This document shows positions 56,670 to 64,000 of a DNA stretch of 64,000 bases, one piece after another. Location of the stretch: contig CM060953.1 in assembly GCA_030765055.1 (NCBI GenBank), positions 98,259,201 to 98,323,200 of the forward strand, given 5' to 3'. Both the position numbers and the translations under genes were made by a program. This stretch comes from Mantis religiosa (lineage: Eukaryota > Arthropoda > Insecta > Mantodea > Mantidae). Position 1 is the first letter of the stretch, and each line of letters starts with the position of its first letter. The notes below the pieces were generated by a model. That model was not told the DNA's origin. It did no database searches and saw only the letters and a list, made by a program, of their open reading frames with translations.

Positions 56670-58468
56670 AGTTGATTTTGTTAAACTTACTAATTTTTGT
56701 TTGGATCAAATTTTTTTAACTTTTAATGGTAAATTTTTTCAACAAACTTCTGGCTTAGCATTGGTTAATTCTTTCACCTTTTCTTGCTGATCTTGTTGGA
56801 ATAATATTTAATATATTTTGATTATCAATTAGATTGGTAGGAGGGTTTTATAATTAGGTAGAATTTTATTTAAATATTAATTAAATTATTATTTTTTCAG
56901 GTTCTATATGAGGTTTTTTTTTTTTCTTTTTTCTTCCCCCGAAATGCAAGGCACTAAAGCATTCCCTTTGATTTTTAAAACCTGGTATAGAATGTTCATA
57001 TTTTTGCTATTCTTCCTGATAAATTAACGATGCTTTAAAATTACTAAATTTACAAGATAAAGCTATAAACTTCACATTAGAAACTGAAATTAATGGATTT
57101 CTTCCTTTTCTGGATTTGAAAATAATAAGAAATAATAATAAATTAGATTTTGGTATTTATAGGAAGTCTACTCATATCGATAATGACATAAAAAATAAAA
57201 GCTTTAACCCTTTTTCACATAAATTTGCTGTTTTTAATAGTTTGATTCATAGATTAATAAATATACCCCTGAATAAAGAAGAATTTAATAAAGAATATAA
57301 ACATATTATTAATACTGCTTTAATTAATGATTTTAATAAAGACTTTATACAAAAGAAGTTTGAAAAATTTAAATATCAAAACACTGTTAATGATATGTCT
57401 ACCCTTAAAAAAAAAGATGATTATAATTTAAAAAAATTTACTTACCATCCTTGGTTTAATAAACATTTTCAAAATTTTTTAAAGAAGTTGGTATAACTTT
57501 AGTTCCTCTAAATAAATATAGTATTAAAATTTTATTGCATTTCTCTATAAAAGATAAAATTCCTAATTATAAAAAATCTGTTATTTATTAGTTTAATTGT
57601 TTCGATTGTAATAAAATTTATATTGGAAAGACGAAACGTAATTTGGAAACCAGAATGAAAGAACATTTTCATAACATTAAGTATAAACAAACTGATAAAG
57701 CGGCTGTAGCAGATCATTTTTGGTCATTTGCCCATGAAATAAATCCAGAAGTTAAAGTATTAAAACAATTAAATGGTCCGATAGATTTAATGGTTTGGGA
57801 AAAGATATTTATTTTAAAAAATAAACATCGCTTAAAGAATTGATGGAAATTAATTTCTTCACACTTGCCTTATATAGGCTAAGGGTTTTGATAGTCAACG
57901 GGAGCCCCTGTGGTCTACTGGAAATATGAGTCAAATGGAGATTTTAATGTCAGGACAGCACGTTGGCCATGGTAGCTCAATGGGTTAGAGCGCCTGGATG
58001 GAAACCAGGACATCCGTGGTTCAAATTCTGGCCATGGCATTGAATTTTTCATGTTGACTATCTATCAAAATCCTTAGCCTATATACGGCAAGTGTGAAGA
58101 AATCATTAATTTCCATCAATTAACTAAAATAATAAGAGTTAAATGATGAAGCCTGGGACTCAAGTACTTACGATAGTAAGTCGCCATAAACGGTGTATCT
58201 CGGATGTGAGAGCCCCTAGTGGTCTACCGGGGAAATATGAGTCAAATGGAGAATTTAATGTCAGGATGGCACGTTGGCCATAGTAGCTCAATGGTTTTAG
58301 AGTGCCTGGACAGAAACCAGGAGATCCGTGGTTCAAATCCTGGCCATGGCATTGAATTTTTCATGTTGACTCTATCAAAATTGCTTAAGGAATTTTGAAA
58401 TACCAGCAGTTGATTCTGTTTTTAGGTTTGTTTCATATTCAGATTTTGGTAATACTGAAAAAACATAA
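56670..58468 (+). pseudogene. PLE-C reverse transcriptase / GIY-YIG endonuclease
   Basis: RT pieces: FFNFNGKFFQQTSGLALVNS (motif B), AFPLIFKTWYR with the YVDD box lost, FLPFLDLKIIRNNNKLDFGI and a long open stretch 57116-57496, then KKSVIY, CFDCNKIYIGKTKRNLETRM and AAVADHFWSFAHEINPEVKVL (endonuclease, 57600-57840). The C-terminus is split by T8 and resumes as FEIPAVDSVFRFVSYSDFGN to a stop near 58468. AT-rich codon use, unlike PLE-A. Frameshifts and stops make it dead. Confidence 0.85.
57842..58382 (+). repeat. tRNA-like foldback family, double copy T8
   Basis: 541 bp with two plus-strand tRNA-like units (about 57968-58040 and 58277-58350). The first is enclosed by outer inverted repeats (TGATGGAAATTAAT...CTTCACAC and GTGTGAAGAAATCATTAATTT). 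GCTTAA(A/G)GAATT occurs at 57830-57841 and 58383-58394 as a 12-bp duplication. Removing it rejoins the PLE-C C-terminus. Confidence 0.85.
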
Positions 58469-58505
58469 TAACATTGTAACTGGAATCCTTGACAACGGAG
58501 TGTAG

Positions 58506-58550
58506 ATGGACTGAAGATGCAAGCAATTTTTTTGTGAAATCGATCTCGAT
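58506..58550 (+). ncRNA. Hammerhead-like ribozyme of PLE-C
   Basis: Helix I ATGGA with TCGAT (one mismatch; the 46774 copy has the perfect TCCAT), core CTGAAGA, unpaired T, helix II GCAA with TTGT, GAAA, self-complementary helix III ATCGAT and C at the cleavage position. It lies just after the ORF stop. Confidence 0.65.
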
Positions 58551-58757
58551 TAGAAAGAAGAATTTACATCATTTTCTTAAGATTGGTGAAGTTTTTGTTC
58601 CAAATACTTATATTTGTGTAATATTTATTGCTTCACTGTAGTTAGCTTCATTTTCTATGTAATCAGTAAACTTTAATTTATCATTTAAATACTGTCCATA
58701 ATATTCATTTTCCCTAGTTTTAGTGGTGTACAAATACTTTCTGTGCTGACTGTATCT

Positions 58758-59207
58758 TTTGGCTATAAGCCAAATATCAGGACTGCTGATATTGTAAGAC
58801 TTCAATGTGGCAAATCACAAGTGAAGATACATGATCATTATTTCATCATAAAACTTCACTCTGTGATTTAGAATCAATTTGCTGCACCAAAGTATAAGCT
58901 TATGTTACAATATCTTGGCAAAAAGCAGGTTATAATATTAACATATCCGTATCATTTGTAAATGTAAGTAGTGCAGCTTTTGAATTTGGACTGAGTGAAT
59001 GAAAAAGTGATTTGGTATGTGATAAGATGTGTATATTGTTCTCTTCCACGTTTTTAACCACTCATCTAAATCCTACATCTGCCTTTGACACACTATTAGC
59101 TGTATAGTATATGTGTATTTTGCTCTATAACAAGTACTTTAAGCAGAGGGTTGTTTTACTGTTGATTGGAAATCAAAATAAACTGCAGAACGCATGAATG
59201 CACAATA
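58758..59207. other. No gene recognised
   Basis: Flank between two DNA transposons. Confidence 0.4.
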
Positions 59208-59375
59208 TACAGGGTGTATATAAATGAATATTGTGGTTTTAACTCTTTATAATATTTATTACATTAAACTTATGTCAAATGAAAAAGCAACTCAAACAGT
59301 TTTGTTTGTTGGCAACACTATGCATGTGCATGCAATGTTTCTGCTGCAATCCGCTAGACAGCGGTAGTAGCAAAG

Positions 59376-60437
59376 ATGGCGACTAGTAAACAGAAAGTGT
59401 TTTGTGTTTTGCAGTTTGCAAAGACCGAATCTGTACTTACTGTGCAATGTGCATTCCGCATTAAGTTCGGTTGTGATCCTCCTAGTGATAATAACATTCG
59501 TAGATGGTATCATCAGTTTGAAGATACCAGCTGCCTTTGTAAAGGGAAGAGCACAGGATGACCAAGAGTAAGTGAAGAGACAGTTGAGCAAGTAAGAGAG
59601 AGTCGTTCACTCGTAGCCCAAAAAAATCAGTCTGGAAGGCTAGTTGTGAATTACAAGTTCCGGTGTCGACTGTTTGGAAAGTTGTAAGAAAACTCTTACG
59701 GCTATGTCCTTATTGTTTACAATTATCAGGATCAAAAGACGACAGACCACGGATTATGTGCCAACTTTGCAAATGACATGTTGTTGCAGGACGATGATGA
59801 TTTTATGGATGGTGTTGTCTTCAGTGATGAATCGACCTTTCCCCTTAGTGGACATGCTAACACTCATAATGTGCGAATCTGGGGCTCAGAAAATCCTCAC
59901 GAGATGGTACAAATTCATCAAGTTTTCCCCAAAATGAATGTTCTTTTTTTTTTCTTCTTTTTTCTCCTTATCCTGGTGAAGAGTTTATGGTGAATCTACT
60001 GTAACTGGCACTTCTTACCTTGATACACTACAGCAATGACTCTTCCCTCATTTGGAAGGAAATGAGCCAGAGAACTTCATTTTCCAGCAAGATGGTGTGT
60101 CACCTGACTGGCATAATGAAGTATGCGATTGGTTGAACGTCACTGTAGCCGAACGCTGGATAGGCCGCAAGTACTCCAATGACAGGGCTATGCATGGCTT
60201 CCACATTCTCCTGACCTAACACCATGCGATCTTTACCTTTGGGGCTTCATCAAGGATTGTGTGTACATGCCTCTGCTACCAGCTGACCTCCCTGAATTAA
60301 GAAACCGGATTGAAGCAGCTGTTGCTACAATTACTGAATACACACTTATCAACGTTTGGCAAGAACTCGGCTATAGACTTGATGTGTGCTGTGTGACAAA
60401 GGGTAGTCACATTGGACATTTAAAAGGTTCTTGGTAA
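59376..60437 (+). pseudogene. Transposase of the 59-61 kb element (DUF4817-type N-terminus)
   Basis: The N-terminus is intact for about 60 residues: MATSKQKVFCVLQFAKTESV, FRIKFGCDPPSDNNIRRWYH, CLCKGKSTG. It continues with frameshifts as PRVSEETVEQVRESRSL, then VVFSDESTFPLSG and NVRIWGSENPHEMV (59778-59993; D of SDES is catalytic), FIFQQDGVSPDWHNEV-like block and GFIKDCVYMPLLPADLPELRN, ending RLDVCCVTKGSHIGHL. This organisation is common in arthropod members of the Tc1/mariner superfamily. A T run and several frame breaks disable it. Confidence 0.8.
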
Positions 60438-60448
60438 AACTGTTTGAA

Positions 60449-61350
60449 ATTAATTGTTCTTTCACACTAGCCGTGTGTAGGACGCACTATGAAAGAGTAG
60501 AGCCAGACTGAAAAATTCAATGCCATAGCCGGGATTTGAACCACGGATCTTCTGGTTTCCGTCCAGCCGCTCTAACCATTTGAGCTACCATGGCCAACGT
60601 GCCAACATGACATTAAATTCTCCAACTGACTCTTATTTCTCCCAGTAAACCACTAGTTCTCATAAACACACGAGACAACTACCTTAATGGCGACTTACTA
60701 TGCTGTAAGTACTTAAAGGCCCGGGCTTTATAGTTCAGACCACTATTAGGTACAATTAATGGAAATTAATTCTTCTTTCACACTAGCCTGTGTAGCCATG
60801 TGCGTCCAACACACGGCATAGTAAGTCGCCATTAAAGGTAGTTGTCTCATGTGTTTATGAGAACTCCTAGTGGTTTACCGGGAGAAACACGAGTCAGTTG
60901 GAGAATTTAATGTCATGTTGGCACGTTGGCCATAGTAGCTCAAATGGTTAGAGCGGCTGGACGGAAACCAGAAGATCCGTGGTTCAAATCCCGGCAATGG
61001 CATTGAATTTTTCAGTCTGGCTCTACCCCTTCATAGTGCATCCTACACATGGGTAGTGTGAAAGAACAATTAATTTCCATTAATTGTACCTAATAGTGGT
61101 CCGAACTATAAAGCCCGGGCCTTAAAGTACTTACAGCATAGTAAGTTACCATTAAGGTAGTTGTCTCATGTGTTTATGAGAACTCCTAGTGGTTTACCGG
61201 GAGAAACACAAGTCAGTTGGAAAATTTAATGTCATGTTGGCACGTTGGCCATAGTAGCTCAAATGGTTAGAGCGGCTAGACGGAAACCAGAAGATCTGTG
61301 GTTCAAATCCCAGCTATGGCATTGAATTTTTCAGTCTGGCTCTACCCATC
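60449..61350. repeat. tRNA-like foldback cluster T9, three units
   Basis: 902 bp with tRNA-like units on the minus strand (about 60517-60598) and plus strand (60930-61003 and 61246-61320). AAAACTGTTTGA flanks the whole cluster at 60437-60448 and 61351-61362, so it behaves as one insert or grew inside one. Units are joined by outer repeats such as TTAATGGAAATTAATTC and by the leader CCTAGTGGTTTACCGGGAG. The first and last units are mirror-related over most of their length. Confidence 0.85.
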
Positions 61351-61459
61351 AAAACTGTTTGAGTTGCTTTTTCATTTGATATATTATTTATAACTGTAAG
61401 TTGAATGTAATAAATATTATAAAGAGTTAAAACCCTGATATTCATTTATGTACACCCTG

Positions 61460-62179
61460 TATACAAGAGCAACATAACAAGCAATCAAATTTTTAGAACA
61501 AAGTATTGAACATGAGAACAATAGAGAAGGGGAGATTGAATCAAATGAAAGGTTTTTTTGTAGAAAACAAAGTTACATGAAAACGTGTTGGTAAACATAG
61601 GCACATAAACATTGAAGAAATTTATGAGAAAGGGGATATTGAATTTTGCAACCACATATTTTGTATTGGATGTTATTAGGATAGAGAAATAAATCAGAAT
61701 AATATAAGAAATAAATGATTATCAAAATAATACACTAACATGTTTGTATACAAAAGAAAATGAAGTAAATAAACAAAAGTGTAACACACAACACACGTAG
61801 ATATATATAACACAAAAGGGACAAAAATATAAAAGAGAAAAAAAGAGGCAGCATGATAGGTAATATTGAAAATGAGAGGAATTATATTTTAATTCCTTTT
61901 AAACAGTAATATCTAACTGTTAAAAGCAAAATTTAAAACATATGCTTGCATATTTTACTTGGAGTTTTCATAAGGAAATATATCTGTATTGTTATTTTAA
62001 GTTGTGTAGTTGTTGCTTATTGTTGAGTGTACTTTGGTAGTGAATTATGTTTGAAGATGGTGGCCTCAAAGCATATGTAACCTCAAAATGTGTGTTTTAT
62101 GGATTCCAGATCTAATTGTAAAAAGATACTCACCCTCTACAATAACTGCAATTAGATATATAACTTACCCTATAGCAAG
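61460..62179. other. No gene; possible decayed PLE terminus
   Basis: AT-rich. A phrase near 62045 (TGAAGATGGTGGCCTCAAAG) vaguely recalls the core/helix II layout of the PLE hammerheads but lacks GAAA. Confidence 0.35.
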
Positions 62180-62710
62180 AAAAATTTCCTAAATCATTTA
62201 AAAGAGTCATAATATACCCAATATATTAGAAAGGTGAAAAGGAAGATATTGGAAATTATAAGCCAGTATCGTTACTTTGTAATTTTTCAAAAATTATTGA
62301 AAGAGCAATTTTTAATAGAATAACCCCATATCTAGGATCTGGTAAAATACTATATAACCTCCAATTTAGATTTCAAAAAATTAATGTATTAATGTTAGAA
62401 CATATGTTGTGCTTTTCTATAAGCATTTCCTCTTTGTTATACTGTTTTTTTCATTTAAAAACCTTCTCTCATTATTCTGTTTAAAGACAACTTACTATTG
62501 TGGGAAAAAAGGAAATAACAAAAGATACAAAAATTATAGTATTTAAAACAATAATACTGCCAATTCTATTATATGAAGCAGAGAGCTGGACTCTCCTAGA
62601 GAAACAAGAAAGCAAAATAACAGCTATGGAAATGAGATATTTAAGACAAGCTGTGGGGAAGACAAGAAGAGATATGATTAGAAATGTAACAATAAGGGAA
62701 GACACTCCAT
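62180..62710 (+). pseudogene. Non-LTR retrotransposon RT relic
   Basis: GEKEDIGNYKPVSLLCNFSK-IIERAIFNRITPYL (RT fingers; compare the common KGDKEDI-NYRPISLL) is followed by a deletion. Then come KTIILPILLYEAESWTLLEK and AMEMRYLRQAVGKTRRDMIR-N (the C-terminal region of LINE ORFs). It runs straight into PLE-D without a stop. Confidence 0.75.
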
Positions 62711-63992
62711 TAGACAAACTTTTGATTCAACTGAAAAAATGGCTAAACTCTATAAACCTAGATGCCAATGCAATAGAAGAATATTTGGCAATGACTGAAA
62801 TATGTATACATCAAAATTATTTTGTCTTCGATGGAAAATATTATAAACAAATTTCAGGACTAGCTATGGGAAGCCCGCTATTACCATTTTTGGCCAATCT
62901 ATACATGAGCTTTTTTGAAACACACATAACTAAAGCCTTCCCTTATATTTTTAAAACATGGTACAGATACGTAGACCACATCTTTGCCCTACAAACAAAC
63001 AAATAGATGATGCTTTGAAACTACTCAACCTGCAAGAACCCAGCATACAATTCACAGTGGAAACTGAAGAGGACTGTACTCTACCTTTTTTGGACCTTAA
63101 AATCACAAAAAGCAATGAAAAACTAGAATTTGGTATCCATAGAAAAGCAACACACACAGATAATTACATCAAAGCAAATAGTTTCAACCCAATTCCACAC
63201 AAACATGCCACAATCAACAGTCTCACACACAGATTAGTAAATCTACCCCTCAGCCAGCAAGAATATCAAAACGAATACCATAAAATCTTAAAAACTGCAA
63301 TTAAAAATGGATATGGAAAAAACCTTGTAGATAAAAAACTAAAATCATTCAAACTTCAAAAGAGATTAAAACAGATCACAGCTCTCACACCAATAAAACA
63401 AGAAATTAGATTTGCTAAATTTACTTACCACCCCTGGGCCACAAAAAAGTTCCAAAAAATATTCAAGAAATACAATATAACATTGGCACCAAAAAACAAT
63501 TACAACATTAAAAACCTACTTCACAGTAATAATACTGATAAGATAAAACCAGAGGAAAAGTCAGGCATTTACAAGATTAAGTGTAAAGACTGTGAAAAAA
63601 TTTACATAGGGAGGACAAACAGAAACATAGGCACTAGAAAGAAAGAACACTTCAGGCACTTAAGATACAAAAATATTGATAAGTCCGCAATAGCAGCTCA
63701 TTTCTGGTCTGAAAATCATGAAATTGAAGATAGCACAGAATTACTAAAATACGTACAAAAACATAGTGAACTCGTCATATGGGAGAGAATATATATAGAA
63801 AAGCATAAAAACCAACTAATGAACTTTGAAATCCTGCCAGAAGAGAATCCCACATTTAAGTTCATCACTAAATCAACAGATGGCAGCAGCAACTCCAGAA
63901 TTACCCACACCCACCACACCACTGGATCAAGCTTTAGTCGCATAAGAGCAGAAGATGCAAATGATGATTTGCGAAACATGTCCTCAAAATAG
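62711..63992 (+). pseudogene. PLE-D reverse transcriptase / GIY-YIG endonuclease (one frameshift)
   Basis: Begins LDKLLIQLKKWLNSINLDAN, then ISGLAMGSPLLPFLANLYMS (motif B) and YRYVDHIFA, where the second catalytic Asp is His. A frameshift near 62990 moves to the second open part: DDALKLLNLQEPSIQFTVE, FTYHPWATKKFQ, SGIYKIKCKDCEKIYIGRTN, KSAIAAHFWSENHE, then a Ser/Thr/His-rich tail to the stop at 63990. RT motif A is missing. The endonuclease half is fully open. Its last codons contain the hammerhead motif. About as divergent from PLE-A as PLE-C is. Confidence 0.85.
63946..63985 (+). ncRNA. Hammerhead-like ribozyme of PLE-D, inside the ORF end
   Basis: Helix I GAG/CTC, core CAGAAGA (consensus CUGANGA, so U4 is A), one unpaired T, helix II GCAAAT/ATTTGC with loop GATG, GAAA, self-complementary helix III ACATGT, then C at the cleavage site (GUC). 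It encodes the last residues of the ORF (AEDANDDLRNMSSK). Confidence 0.7.
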
Positions 63993-64000
63993 GTACCAAA

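Larger units (their letters stand above)
56645..58662 (+). mobile_element. PLE-C, 5'-truncated Penelope-like element
   Basis: Flanked by TCAGTACACTTTA (56632-56644) and TCAGTAAACTTTA (58663-58675), a 13-bp duplication with one mismatch, inside the Tc1 right end. About 1.46 kb without T8. It starts with a piece of its own tail (ACACAAATATAAGTATTTG), then RT, endonuclease, hammerhead, and the tail AGTTAGCTTCATTTTCTATG. The tail repeats at 9307, 45838, 46774 and 53444. Confidence 0.85.
55268..58757 (+). mobile_element. Tc1-like transposon carrying PLE-C and T8
   Basis: The left end near 55268-55302 (GGCACAAAAAGTATTTGTAC-ACC) is inverted at the right end, 58727-58757 (GGTGTACAAATACTTTCTGTG then CTGACTGTA). 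A subterminal copy of the same repeat follows the transposase stop (56497-56525). Within it, PLE-C (56645-58662) is inserted near the 3' end, and a tRNA-like element is inside PLE-C, giving three levels of nesting. Confidence 0.8.
59210..61459 (+). mobile_element. Tc1/mariner-superfamily transposon with 95-bp inverted ends
   Basis: The left end CAGGGTGTATATAAATGAAT continues as an inverted repeat of about 95 bp (59210-59304), matched at 61350-61459. TA flanks both ends (59208-59209, 61460-61461). It contains a transposase relic and, next to the inner edge of the right repeat, the T9 cluster. Confidence 0.9.

Noticed and set aside
62040..62080. Hammerhead near 62045 (TGAAGATGGTGGCCTCAAAG)
   Set aside because: The GAAA element and cleavage triplet are missing; at best a very decayed copy.

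Overview
This window is eukaryotic, repeat-dominated DNA, most likely from an arthropod and probably an insect with a large genome. The arguments are a spliced host exon, introns full of transposon relics, and animal-type element families (mariner, Tc1, hAT, Jockey-like LINE, Ty3/gypsy, Penelope-like elements). There is no operon, rRNA, CRISPR array or prokaryotic signal. I cannot name the species.

Host gene: one exon at 6203-6381 (+) clearly encodes the core of a dolichyl-diphosphatase (DOLPP1, PAP2 family). A phase-compatible candidate next exon lies at 8814-8889 but departs from the family before the third catalytic motif. I found no other secure host exon.

The centre is a nest of insertions, each dated by the one it interrupts. 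The oldest is a Tc1-like element on the minus strand, now split into 26785-27310 and 13990-14375. It holds an inverted (head-to-head) pair of Penelope-like elements, PLE-B (14376-26784), flanked by a 13-bp target duplication and carrying a hammerhead ribozyme near each outer end. The left arm of PLE-B is interrupted by a Jockey-like LINE (14559-24920, about 5.8 kb without its own insertions). That LINE holds an intact mariner (21008-22342, perfect 31-bp terminal repeats) and a second inverted pair, PLE-A (14963-18178, 13-bp duplication, two identical open reading frames).

The right part (44-64 kb) repeats the theme: a hAT element with inserts derived from PLE-C tails; a decayed gypsy element; a Tc1 element holding PLE-C, which holds a tRNA-like foldback element; a second Tc1/mariner-type transposon holding a cluster of three tRNA-like units; and a LINE-PLE chimera (PLE-D) at the end.

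Three features recur. (1) All four PLE lineages contain a sequence that folds as a type I hammerhead ribozyme with a tiny, mostly self-complementary helix III; in PLE-A and PLE-D it lies inside the coding end of the ORF. (2) PLE copies and their short tail derivatives are often inverted dimers with their 3' ends outward. (3) A tRNA-like family (12 full or partial units in 9 loci) also shows foldback structure and 12-14 bp target duplications, like the PLEs. I infer that PLE machinery, with snap-back reverse transcription, may have made all of them.
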